Assembly (NCBI GenBank): GCA_021836225.1
Contig: JAKBJA010000007.1
Location: 1 to 9,424, forward strand
Source: Pseudomonadota bacterium
GTDB lineage: Bacteria; Pseudomonadota; Gammaproteobacteria; Burkholderiales; Thiobacillaceae
Reading direction: 5' to 3'
DNA: 9,424 nucleotides
The notes under the pieces were generated by a model, which was given only the letters and a program-made list of their open reading frames with translations, searched no databases and was not told the DNA's origin. Shown piece by piece: positions 1 through 6,106 of this stretch. Position 1 is the stretch's first letter, and each line of letters begins with the position of its first letter. The position numbers and the translations under genes are program-made.

Positions 1-150
1 TTTCTGCATCTCAAGCGCTGGCGGGGTATTGCTACGCGCTACGCTAAAAATGCCGCATCATTCCTGGCCGCAGTCCACATACGCTGTCTTGCGCTTTGGC
101 TCTCTATCTCGTGACGACACTATCTAGGCACCCATGCGGGCTCAGAAGCG
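1..150. other. Left flank without a recognisable gene
   Basis: I found no convincing coding sequence, RNA gene or promoter here on either strand. The only structure is a 7-nt tandem duplication (GCTACGC twice, 31-44) and the beginning of an inverted repeat (141-162) at the truncated end of the transposase relic. The sequence does not continue the RAYT protein in any frame, so it probably lies beyond the break that removed the transposase C-terminus. Confidence 0.4.
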
Positions 151-162
151 CTAGCGCCTGAG
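141..162. repeat. Inverted repeat at the end of the RAYT relic
   Basis: CTCAG (141-145) pairs with CTGAG (158-162) around the self-complementary decamer GCGCTAGCGC (148-157). It overlaps the stop codon of the open frame of the transposase relic. It could be a degenerate REP-type palindrome or part of a terminator. With almost no loop and only one copy in the window, its identity is uncertain. Confidence 0.35.
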
Positions 163-482
163 TGGAGCTGAACGCTTGACCATGAAGAACCTGGTTATGC
201 CGTTGCCCATTGCAGCATTCGCCTTTGGCGGTGTGTCGTGAAACCCCGCCTTGATCAGCATCCACCTCATTGCAAAGTCCGCGTCGCCTTCCGGCAGCGT
301 CCACATTGCGTGCAGGTGATCCGGCAAGACCACGAACGCATCGATGTGAAAAGGGTGCCGCCGTTTCACTTCTCTCACGGCTGCGCGTAAGACGTCCATG
401 TGGTCCACCAGCAAGCAAAGGGGACTCTCTGCAAGGTTCACCGTGAGGAAATAGGTGCCCCCTTCGCACGCCGATATCGCAT
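151..482 (-). pseudogene. REP-associated tyrosine transposase (RAYT) relic, frameshifted and C-terminally truncated
   Basis: The intact family member is a Y1/HUH single-strand transposase that mobilises REP palindromes. Read leftward, the relic starts with ATG at 482-480, giving MRYRRAKG. The homology then continues in another frame as GGTYFLTVNLAES, followed by VVLPDHLHAMW with the HxH metal-binding pair, and DADFAMRWMLIKAGF. The frame change falls in a run of five C on the + strand (458-462); one more base would restore the family-like MRYRRAKGGTYFLTV. After about LIKAGFHD (around position 240) the similarity stops, and the usual RRYWEH..RDD.DY region with the catalytic tyrosine is missing. 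The protein should be inactive as a transposase. The assignment rests on motif recognition. Its presence fits the REP-like palindrome found inside hsdR. Confidence 0.8.
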
Positions 483-501
483 TGCCGATTCATTGTTTCG
501 T

Positions 502-529
502 TTGCCATGTCACGCATAGTAGGCATAAT
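502..529 (+). promoter_or_regulatory. Candidate sigma70 promoter of the hsdM operon
   Basis: TTGCCA (502-507) and CATAAT (524-529) are separated by 16 nt, with an expected transcript start around 536, about 30 nt before the hsdM ATG. The promoter overlaps the upstream side of the divergent RAYT relic. Both hexamers are close to consensus, but this is a prediction by eye. Confidence 0.5.
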
Positions 530-564
530 TCGGGGTCGTATCACGAACAATCACGGGCATATTG

Positions 565-2307
565 ATGAACCAGCAAGCACTCTCCTCCTTCATTTGGTCA
601 GTCGCTGACCTGCTGCGTGGCAACTACAGGCAATCCGAATACGGCAAGGCGATACTGCCCTTTACCGTGCTGCGCCGCCTCGACTGCGTGCTGGAAGCGA
701 CCAAGCCTGCGGTGCTCACCGAACATGCCAAACAACAAAAAGCCGGGCTGAACCCCGAGCCGTTCCTGTTGCGCAAAGCCGGGCAGAGCTTCTACAACGC
801 CTCGCCGCTGGACATGAAGAAGCTCATGGGCGACCAGGACCACATCGGCGAAAACCTCTATGTCTACATCCAGGCGTTCTCCCCGGCGGTGCGGGACATT
901 TTCGAACGCTTCGACTTCTACACCCAGGTTGACCGCCTCGCCAAGGCGAAGTTGCTCTACCAGGTAACCGAGAAGTTTTCCAACATCGACCTGCACCCTG
1001 AAGCGGTCAGCAATTTCCAGATGGGGCTGGTATTTGAAGAGTTGATCCGCAAGTTTGCCGAAATCTCCAATGAAACCGCCGGGGAACACTTCACCCCCCG
1101 TGAAGTCATCCGCCTGATGGTCAACCTGCTGTTCATCGAGGACGACGAGGTGCTATCCAAGCCCGGTGTGGTCCGCACCATCTACGACCCCACAGCGGGG
1201 ACGGGGGGCATGCTGTCCATTGCCGGTGAATACCTGGAAGAACATAACCCGCAGGCGCGGCTCAGCATGTTCGGGCAAGAGCTGAACGACGAGTCCTACG
1301 CCATCTGCAAGGCCGACATGCTCATCAAGGGGCAGGATGTCGCCAACATCGTGGCGGGCAACACCCTCTCGGACGACGGCCACCCGCACCGGAAATTCGA
1401 CTACATGCTGTCCAATCCGCCGTTCGGCGTGGAATGGAAGAAGGTCGAGAAGGAGGTGCGCAAGGAATTCGAGACCCAGGGCGATAACGGCCGTTTCGGC
1501 CCCGGTCTGCCGCGCGTCTCGGATGGCTCGCTGCTGTTCCTGCTGCACCTCATCAGCAAGAGGCGTCCGGCGGTGGAGGGCGGCAGCCGCTTCGGCATCG
1601 TGCTCAACGGCTCACCCCTGTTCACCGGCGGCGCCGGCTCGGGCGAATCCGAAATCCGCCGCTACGTGCTGGAGAACGACCTGGTGGAGGCCATCATCGG
1701 CCTGCCCACCGACATGTTCTACAATACCGGCATCAGCACCTATGTCTGGGTCCTCTCCAACCGCAAGCCGGAACCGCGCAAAGGCAAGGTGCAGCTCATC
1801 GATGCCTCAAGCTTCTGGCAGAAGATGCGCAAGAGCCTGGGCAGCAAGCGCAAGGAACTCTCCGACGAACACATCGCCGAGATCACCCGCCTGTTCGGCG
1901 ACTTTGTCGAAGCGGAGAAAGACGGCGCACCCATCAGCCGCATCTTCAACAACAGCGACTTCGGCTACCGCACCATCACCGTCGAGCGCCCGCTGAAAGA
2001 CGCCAAGGGCAAGCCCGTCCTTGGCGAAAAGGGTAAAGCCAAAGGCAAGCCACAGCCGGATAGCAGTCTGCGCGACACCGAGAACGTGCCGCTGAACGAA
2101 GACGTGCAAACCTATTTCAAGCGCGAAGTGCTGCCCCATGCGCCGGATGCCTGGATCGACCACGACAAGACCAAGGTCGGCTACGAAATCCCCTTCAACC
2201 GCCACTTCTATGTGTTCAAGCCGCCGCGCCCGTTGGCCGAGATCGACGCCGAACTCAAGCAGACCACCGACCGCATCAAGGCGATGATCGAGGGGCTGAG
2301 CGCATGA
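565..2307 (+). CDS. hsdM: Type I restriction-modification system methyltransferase subunit HsdM
   Basis: This is the N6-adenine DNA methyltransferase subunit. With HsdS it forms the modification enzyme that methylates the host recognition site using S-adenosylmethionine. The protein has 580 residues. An HsdM N-terminal helical domain (about residues 5-140, with [13 protein letters not shown] and [20 protein letters not shown]) precedes the N6_Mtase domain. SAM-binding motif I is DPTAGTGG (208-215) and catalytic motif IV is NPPFG (284-288). A lysine-rich linker (about 480-500) leads to a C-terminal tail that should contact HsdS. I chose ATG at 565 because the family begins [11 protein letters not shown]; an in-frame TTG sits at 562. 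The ribosome site is weak (GGGCAT). The stop overlaps the next gene by ATGA (2304-2307), indicating translational coupling. All key motifs are intact. Confidence 0.97.
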   Translation: MNQQALSSFIWSVADLLRGNYRQSEYGKAILPFTVLRRLDCVLEATKPAVLTEHAKQQKAGLNPEPFLLRKAGQSFYNASPLDMKKLMGDQDHIGENLYVYIQAFSPAVRDIFERFDFYTQVDRLAKAKLLYQVTEKFSNIDLHPEAVSNFQMGLVFEELIRKFAEISNETAGEHFTPREVIRLMVNLLFIEDDEVLSKPGVVRTIYDPTAGTGGMLSIAGEYLEEHNPQARLSMFGQELNDESYAICKADMLIKGQDVANIVAGNTLSDDGHPHRKFDYMLSNPPFGVEWKKVEKEVRKEFETQGDNGRFGPGLPRVSDGSLLFLLHLISKRRPAVEGGSRFGIVLNGSPLFTGGAGSGESEIRRYVLENDLVEAIIGLPTDMFYNTGISTYVWVLSNRKPEPRKGKVQLIDASSFWQKMRKSLGSKRKELSDEHIAEITRLFGDFVEAEKDGAPISRIFNNSDFGYRTITVERPLKDAKGKPVLGEKGKAKGKPQPDSSLRDTENVPLNEDVQTYFKREVLPHAPDAWIDHDKTKVGYEIPFNRHFYVFKPPRPLAEIDAELKQTTDRIKAMIEGLSA

Positions 2308-3314
2308 GCGCCAATCTCGCCCCCGACCCCCACTTCGACGAGGTGGCAAAACTCATTGCCGCCGCGCGCCAACGCGCCGTGCAGAGCGTCAACACTGCGC
2401 TGATCGAGCTGTATTGGCAGGTGGGCGAATACATCAGCCGCAAGATCGAGGCCGCCGAATGGGGCGACGGCGTGGTCACGCAACTGGCCGACTATCTGTC
2501 GCGCACCCAGCCGGGGTTGAGCGGCTTCACCCGCCGCAACCTGTTCCGCATGCGCCAGTTTTACGAGACTTATCAGGCAGATAAAAAAGTGTCACCACTG
2601 GTGACACAATTGCCGTGGACCCACAACCTCATCATCCTCGGCCAGGGCAAGCGCCCGGAAGAGCGCGAGTTTTACCTGCGCATGGCCATCCGGGAAAAAT
2701 GGAGCAAACGCGAGCTGGAGCGCCAATTCCAGACCGCCCTGTTCGAGCGCACGATCCTGAGCCCCACAAAAGTCTCACCACTGGTGACACAAAATCACCC
2801 GGACGCGCTGAATGTCTTCAAGGACAGCTACCTGGTCGAATTCCTCGGCCTGCCGCCAAGCCATGCCGAGGCCGACCTGCACCGTGGGCTGCTGCTCAAG
2901 CTCAAGGAATTCCTCATAGAGTTGGGGCGCGACTTCTGCTTCGCCGGCTCCGAATACCCGCTGCAAGTTGGCGGGCGCGATTTCGCGCTCGACCTGCTGT
3001 TCTTCCATCGCGGGCTCAACTGCCTCGTCGCCATCGAACTCAAGGTCGGGCGCTTCGAGCCGGAATACCTCGGCAAGCTCGGCTTCTACCTCGAAGCGCT
3101 CGACCGCGATGTCAAAAAGCCGCACGAAAATCCCGCCATCGGCGTCCTGCTCTGCGCCAGCAAGGACGACGAAGTGGTCGAGTACGCCCTGAGCCGCAGC
3201 CTCTCGCCCGCCCTCATCGCCGAATACCAGACCCAGTTGCCGGACAAAAAACTGCTGCAAGCCAAGCTGCACGAGTTCTATTTGCAGAACGCGCCTGAAG
3301 AGGGCGAGGCATGA
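2304..3314 (+). CDS. DUF1016/YhcG-family PD-(D/E)XK nuclease domain protein
   Basis: The protein has 336 residues and two parts. The N-terminal DUF1016_N region (about 5-160) is helical, with [23 protein letters not shown] and [11 protein letters not shown]. The C-terminal PD-(D/E)XK nuclease-like domain (about 170-325) has [13 protein letters not shown], then catalytic candidates D230 ([10 protein letters not shown]) and E245-x-K247 (AIELKVGRF), then [14 protein letters not shown]. The core residues are intact, so nuclease activity is plausible but not shown. The start overlaps the hsdM stop and its own stop overlaps the hsdS start, each by ATGA, so it is locked into the M-S translational unit. 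Family members are often found beside type I systems and in defence islands; their exact role is not settled. An unusual feature is the octapeptide KVSPLVTQ encoded twice by a 25-nt repeat. Confidence 0.92.
   Translation: MSANLAPDPHFDEVAKLIAAARQRAVQSVNTALIELYWQVGEYISRKIEAAEWGDGVVTQLADYLSRTQPGLSGFTRRNLFRMRQFYETYQADKKVSPLVTQLPWTHNLIILGQGKRPEEREFYLRMAIREKWSKRELERQFQTALFERTILSPTKVSPLVTQNHPDALNVFKDSYLVEFLGLPPSHAEADLHRGLLLKLKEFLIELGRDFCFAGSEYPLQVGGRDFALDLLFFHRGLNCLVAIELKVGRFEPEYLGKLGFYLEALDRDVKKPHENPAIGVLLCASKDDEVVEYALSRSLSPALIAEYQTQLPDKKLLQAKLHEFYLQNAPEEGEA
2585..2609 (+). repeat. 25-nt repeat with perfect dyad, copy 1 (inside the DUF1016 gene)
   Basis: AAAA followed by GTGTCACC-ACT-GGTGACAC (2589-2607), a perfect 8-bp dyad with a 3-nt centre, then AA. 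It encodes the KVSPLVTQ segment before LPWTHN. Copy 2 lies 183 nt downstream, an exact multiple of three, so both copies are read in the same frame. Confidence 0.85.
2768..2792 (+). repeat. 25-nt repeat with dyad, copy 2 (inside the DUF1016 gene)
   Basis: This matches copy 1 at 24 of 25 positions. The single change (GTC for GTG at 2772-2774) breaks one pair of the dyad. It again encodes KVSPLVTQ, here just before the [12 protein letters not shown] segment that opens the nuclease domain. Confidence 0.85.
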
Positions 3315-4651
3315 GTTTTCCGCGTTACCCAGAACACAAGGATAGCGGCGTGGCTTGGCTGGGCGAAGTGCCGGAGCATTGGGATGTTGCGCCGCTGAAA
3401 CGCGGTTATGAGGTCGTGCTTGGAAAGATGCTGCAAAACGATGCAAGCAGCCCGGAGGATGAGCTTGTCCCGTACTTGCGAGCCGCGAACATCAAATGGG
3501 ATGGCGTGGATGTTTCTGACGTTAAACAGATGTGGGTTTCGCCGCGTGAGATCAATCAATTGGCCTTGTCGGCAGGCGATTTACTTATCAGTGAAGGTGG
3601 CGATGTTGGTCGCTCTGCAATCTGGCAAAACGAACTGGAAGCCTGCTATTTCCAAAACTCAGTCAACCGAGCACGCCCCCGGAATGGTAACTCAACTCGA
3701 TTCTTGTACTACTGGATATCGGCAATTAAAGACGTTGGCTTCATCGACATCATCTGCAACAAGTCAACCATTGCACATTTTACGGCGGAAAAAGTAGCGG
3801 CCGTTCCTGTGCCATTCCCAACTCCTGATGAACAACAAACCATCGCCGCCTTCCTCGATCGCGAGACGGGTAAGATCGACGCGCTGGTGGCAGAGCAGGA
3901 AAAGCTGATCGCGCTGCTCAAGGAAAAGCGTCAGGCCGTCATCTCCCACGCCGTTACCAAGGGTCTCAACCCCGCCGCGCCGATGAAGGATTCCGGCATC
4001 GAATGGCTGGGCGAGGTGCCGGAGCATTGGGAGGTGGTCAAGGTAAGGTATCTTGTAGCCCGTATAGGAAGTGGGAAGACACCTTCAGGCGGCAGTGAAA
4101 CTTACGTAGATGAAGGCGTGATGTTCCTACGCAGTCAAAATGTTTACGATGAAGGATTGCAACTTGATGATGTGGTTTATATATCAGAAGACGTTGATGA
4201 ATCAATGGCCGGTAGTCGCGTAATTCAGAGTGATATTTTGTTAAATATTACTGGTGCATCAATTGGTCGGTCATGTGTGGTTCCAAAGGGATTTCCGCCA
4301 GCGAATGTTAATCAACATGTCTGCATTATTCGGTTAAACAATATCGACCATGTGCCTTTTGTCGGGTGGTCTTTCAAGTCGATTTTCATCAAGAAACAGA
4401 TTGATTTCGTACAGAATGGCGCTGCAAGAGAAGGGTTGAATTTTGAGCAAATTGCTGGGTTGTGTATCGCCATACCACCAGATTTAGAGCGTCAGATTAT
4501 TGCCGCCTTCCTCGACAATGAAACGGCCAAGTTCAACAACCTCACCACTGAAGCCAATCGTGCTATTGCCCTGCTGCAGGAGCGCCGCAGCGCGCTGATC
4601 TCGGCGGCGGTGACGGGGAAGATCGACGTGCGCGGGCTTGCGCTTGCCTGA
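3311..4651 (+). CDS. hsdS: Type I restriction-modification system specificity subunit HsdS
   Basis: This is the DNA-recognition subunit. It reads a bipartite target through two target-recognition domains (TRDs) and scaffolds HsdM and HsdR. The 446 residues form two half-repeats. KDSGVAWLGEVPEHW (10-24) opens TRD1 and KDSGIEWLGEVPEHW (226-240) opens TRD2. Each TRD is followed by a helical conserved region: EQQTIAAFLDRETGKIDAL.. (174-219) and ERQIIAAFLDNETAKFNNL.. (393-446), the latter ending in SALISAAVTGKIDVRG. The TRD-coding parts, above all about 4040-4490, are visibly AT-richer than the conserved helices, the usual mark of TRD exchange. The start ATG overlaps the upstream stop (ATGA, 3311-3314). 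The recognition sequence cannot be predicted from this alone. Confidence 0.97.
   Translation: MSFPRYPEHKDSGVAWLGEVPEHWDVAPLKRGYEVVLGKMLQNDASSPEDELVPYLRAANIKWDGVDVSDVKQMWVSPREINQLALSAGDLLISEGGDVGRSAIWQNELEACYFQNSVNRARPRNGNSTRFLYYWISAIKDVGFIDIICNKSTIAHFTAEKVAAVPVPFPTPDEQQTIAAFLDRETGKIDALVAEQEKLIALLKEKRQAVISHAVTKGLNPAAPMKDSGIEWLGEVPEHWEVVKVRYLVARIGSGKTPSGGSETYVDEGVMFLRSQNVYDEGLQLDDVVYISEDVDESMAGSRVIQSDILLNITGASIGRSCVVPKGFPPANVNQHVCIIRLNNIDHVPFVGWSFKSIFIKKQIDFVQNGAAREGLNFEQIAGLCIAIPPDLERQIIAAFLDNETAKFNNLTTEANRAIALLQERRSALISAAVTGKIDVRGLALA
3338..3382 (+). repeat. hsdS internal direct repeat, copy 1
   Basis: These 45 nt encode KDSGVAWLGEVPEHW at the start of TRD1. By eye they match the copy at 3986-4030 at 38 of 45 positions, with a long identical stretch at the 3' part (TGGCTGGGCGA, then GTGCCGGAGCATTGG). 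Such repeats can support homologous exchange of TRDs. Confidence 0.85.
3986..4030 (+). repeat. hsdS internal direct repeat, copy 2
   Basis: These 45 nt encode KDSGIEWLGEVPEHW at the start of TRD2 and pair with the copy at 3338-3382. The spacing of 648 nt equals one half-subunit of HsdS. Confidence 0.85.
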
Positions 4652-4658
4652 TGGATTG

Positions 4659-4688
4659 TTATAACATAGTTATAATTTTTTAGGAGGT
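4659..4688 (+). promoter_or_regulatory. mazE operator/promoter and strong ribosome binding site
   Basis: TTATAAC (4659-4665) and GTTATAA (4669-4675) form a 7-bp inverted repeat around ATA. The right arm contains a perfect -10 box, TATAAT (4671-4676). A matching -35 is not obvious; TTGCCT at 4644-4649 is too far away at 21 nt. An inverted repeat over the -10 fits autoregulation by an AbrB-fold antitoxin. AGGAGGT (4682-4688) lies 4 nt before the mazE ATG and is by far the best Shine-Dalgarno sequence in the window. Confidence 0.55.
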
Positions 4689-4692
4689 CATC

Positions 4693-4929
4693 ATGCGGAC
4701 AAGCTTGAGAAAAGTGGGCAATTCCCGCGGGATCATCATCCCCGCCCCGCTGCTGGCGGCTTGCGGGATGGGCGACGAGGTGGATATTCGCCTGGAAGGA
4801 AAGAACCTGGTGATTGCGCCGGTGAACGCGCTGCGCGCGGGCTGGTTCGAGGGCTACCAGCCGAAAACGGACGCGGAGCCGCTGGCGGCTTTGCCCGTGG
4901 ATGAAGGCAGCGAGGAGTGGGTGTGGTAA
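4693..4929 (+). CDS. MazE-like antitoxin, AbrB/SpoVT DNA-binding fold
   Basis: This is a 78-residue antitoxin predicted to neutralise the MazF-like toxin encoded next and to repress their common promoter. The N-terminal half has the swapped-hairpin AbrB signature: LRKVGNSRGIIIPAPLLAACGMGDEVDI with KNLVIAPV (about residues 4-50). The C-terminal part (about 50-78), rich in acidic residues and ending EEWVW, is the expected toxin-binding tail. The ATG at 4693 has a near-consensus ribosome site and its own promoter candidate. The gene starts only 41 nt after hsdS but looks like an independent unit. Its end overlaps the mazF start. Family assignment is firm; the exact toxin target is not known. Confidence 0.9.
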   Translation: MRTSLRKVGNSRGIIIPAPLLAACGMGDEVDIRLEGKNLVIAPVNALRAGWFEGYQPKTDAEPLAALPVDEGSEEWVW

Positions 4930-5231
4930 AGCGCGGCGAGGTGTATTGGGTCAGTCTCGACCCGACCATCGGCACGGAAATCAAAAAAACGCGCCCGGCC
5001 CTGGTGGTCTCGCCCGACGATCTGAATGCCGCGCTGCCGCGCGTCGTTATTGCGCCGCTGACCCGTCAGGGACAGCCGCTCGGTTGCCGCCCCGAGGTGA
5101 AATTTGCCGGCAAGCCGGCGCGTATCCTGCTCGACCAAATCCGCTCGGTGGATAAACGGCGCCTGGCCGGCAAGATGGGCGAGATTGAGCTTTCTGTGTG
5201 GCATCCGGTGTTGCTGGAGATGCTGAGTTAG
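4923..5231 (+). CDS. MazF/PemK-like mRNA interferase toxin
   Basis: This is a predicted sequence-specific, ribosome-independent endoribonuclease that slows growth when MazE is lost. The protein is about 102 residues, the usual MazF length. The family signatures are VKRGEVYWVSLDPTIGTEIKKTRPALVVSP at the N-terminus, VVIAPLT in the middle, and ARILLDQIRSVDKRRL with a final helix ending LLEML. I prefer GTG at 4923 because GAGGAG (4912-4917) lies 5 nt upstream; GTG at 4917 would add two residues and has no room for a ribosome site. The start overlaps the mazE stop by 7 nt, typical of coupled toxin-antitoxin pairs. Nothing in the sequence indicates inactivation. Confidence 0.9.
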   Translation: MVKRGEVYWVSLDPTIGTEIKKTRPALVVSPDDLNAALPRVVIAPLTRQGQPLGCRPEVKFAGKPARILLDQIRSVDKRRLAGKMGEIELSVWHPVLLEMLS

Positions 5232-5234
5232 GGG

Positions 5235-5293
5235 CTGGACGACCGCGGCACGCTGATCTCGGCGGCCGTCACCGGCAGGATCGACGTGCGCGG
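5235..5293 (+). pseudogene. Remnant of a second hsdS 3' end
   Basis: In frame from 5235 this reads LDDRGTLISAAVTGRIDVRG, matching the hsdS C-terminus (SALISAAVTGKIDVRG). At DNA level, 5252-5293 matches 4594-4635 at 37 of 42 positions. Four of the five differences are third-codon changes and the fifth is Lys to Arg, so this is the tail of a diverged hsdS allele, not a recent copy of the resident gene. The frame runs on without meaning to a stop at 5373. The first 21 nt (5235-5255) are identical to hsdR 6391-6411. It has no start and is not expressed as a gene. Confidence 0.75.
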
Positions 5294-5348
5294 TAAGTCG
5301 TCGCTTTTTCGGCTACGGATGAAGCCGGCTTGGCTACAACCGAGTATT

Positions 5349-5376
5349 TTGTCGCCGGCTCGGTTTTGTCTATAAT
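5349..5376 (+). promoter_or_regulatory. Promoter of the phd-PIN (and probably hsdR) operon
   Basis: TTGTCG (5349-5354) and a perfect TATAAT (5371-5376) are separated by 16 nt. This is the best promoter upstream of hsdR. A 7-bp inverted repeat, AACCGAG (5338-5344) with CTCGGTT (5359-5365), overlaps the -35, and a palindrome AAGCCGGCTT lies at 5322-5331. Either could bind a regulator. Confidence 0.65.
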
Positions 5377-5381
5377 GTACG

Positions 5382-5400
5382 AATTAGCTAGTTCAAGGAG
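5382..5400 (+). promoter_or_regulatory. Imperfect palindrome and ribosome site before phd
   Basis: AATTAGCTAGTT (5382-5393) is a 12-nt palindrome with one mismatched pair, placed just downstream of the -10, where a Phd/YefM-type repressor operator would be expected. AAGGAG (5395-5400) is a good ribosome site 6 nt before the ATG at 5407. Confidence 0.45.
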
Positions 5401-5406
5401 TTTGTC

Positions 5407-5679
5407 ATGAAAACCGTTTCTTCTGTTGAAGCCCAGAACCATTTTGGCGAGTTGCTGGACAACGCCCAGCGCGAACCGATCTCGATCACCCGGCGTGGCC
5501 GCCCGGTGGCGTTTATTGTTTCGCAGCATGATATGGCGGAGCTGGCTGATGCGCGAAAAAAGCGTTCGCAGGCAGTGGCGGATTTCGAGGCTTATTTCGC
5601 CGGGGTGGATGCGCGCTTGAGTACGGAGGCAAAGGTGCTGACCGAGGCTGACGTCAAGCGGATGGTTAAGGGAGCCTGA
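5407..5679 (+). CDS. Phd/YefM-family type II antitoxin
   Basis: This 90-residue protein is predicted to bind and inhibit the PIN-domain toxin encoded next and to repress the shared promoter. The N-terminal Phd/YefM fold is clear: SSVEAQNHFGELLDNAQREPISITRRGRPVAFIVS (about residues 5-40), which forms the dimeric DNA-binding part. The C-terminal half (about 50-90; KKRSQAVADFEAYFAG, then LTEADVKRMVKG) should be disordered until it wraps the toxin. Start choice is firm, with AAGGAG and a strong promoter upstream. The toxin gene begins 4 nt after the stop. Confidence 0.92.
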   Translation: MKTVSSVEAQNHFGELLDNAQREPISITRRGRPVAFIVSQHDMAELADARKKRSQAVADFEAYFAGVDARLSTEAKVLTEADVKRMVKGA

Positions 5680-5683
5680 GCCG

Positions 5684-6106
5684 GTGAGCCTCGCTGAACG
5701 GGTTGTGCTGGACACCAGCACGCTGGTCGGCGCAATCCTGCTGCCGCGATCCGTGCCGCGGCAGGCGTTCATGCAGGCGCTGGCTAGCGGGACGTTATGC
5801 GCCTCGCCCGCGACGCTGGCTGAGCTGGAAGAAGTGTTATTACGCAAGAAGTTCGACCGTTATCTCGACCGCGAAAGCCGGTTGGAGTTTTTTCAGCGTT
5901 ATCGTAATCAAGTGCTTTTATTTCCGGTGTGCGAAACTGAAGAAACGGCTTTGCCGCAAGCCTGCCGCGACCCGCGCGATAACAAGTTTCTGGCGCTGGC
6001 GGCGCATTGCTCGGCGGACGTACTGGTAGCCAGCGACGACGATTTGCTGGCATTGAACCCGTGGCAAGGCATCCCAATTTTATCGCCCGCACAATTCCTG
6101 AGATGA
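5684..6106 (+). CDS. PIN-domain toxin, putative ribonuclease of a type II toxin-antitoxin system
   Basis: This 140-residue PIN-domain protein is predicted to be a metal-dependent RNase neutralised by the preceding antitoxin. The acidic active-site candidates are all present: D10 (VVLDTSTLV), E47 (SPATLAELEEVL), D96/D99 (CRDPRDNKFLALA) and D118 (VLVASDDDLL). CRDPRDNKFL is typical of the 'putative toxin component, PIN family' group. The start is GTG at 5684, with AAGGGAG (5668-5674) 9 nt upstream. The stop overlaps the hsdR start by ATGA (6103-6106), so hsdR translation is probably coupled to this toxin, an unusual arrangement for a restriction subunit. The RNA target is unknown. Confidence 0.92.
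   Translation: MSLAERVVLDTSTLVGAILLPRSVPRQAFMQALASGTLCASPATLAELEEVLLRKKFDRYLDRESRLEFFQRYRNQVLLFPVCETEETALPQACRDPRDNKFLALAAHCSADVLVASDDDLLALNPWQGIPILSPAQFLR

Noticed and set aside
120..200. Integron attC-type recombination site at the RAYT break point
   Set aside because: No RYYYAAC/GTTRRRY core pair is present, and the palindrome at 141-162 lacks the attC arrangement.
104..550. 148-residue open frame on the - strand across the RAYT relic
   Set aside because: It is rich in Arg, His and Gly without any recognisable domain and runs out of frame over the transposase-like sequence. It is a shadow frame of GC-rich DNA.
1337..1996. 219-residue open frame inside hsdM
   Set aside because: It is Arg/Ser-rich, has no family features, and overlaps the methyltransferase motifs of hsdM in another frame.
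2585..2792. CRISPR-like interpretation of the repeated 25-nt units
   Set aside because: There are only two copies, they lie inside a conserved coding sequence in the same frame, and the sequence between them encodes conserved DUF1016 protein, so this is not a spacer array.
4917..4922. GTG at 4917 as the mazF start
   Set aside because: It directly abuts the purine-rich ribosome site with no spacing. GTG at 4923 has a 5-nt spacing and gives the usual family N-terminus VKRGEVYW.
6007..6102. Longer HsdR start, 32 codons upstream of 6103
   Set aside because: This part only re-reads the end of the PIN toxin in another frame. The family N-terminus MNLHKEI begins at 6103, where an ATGA overlap is formed.
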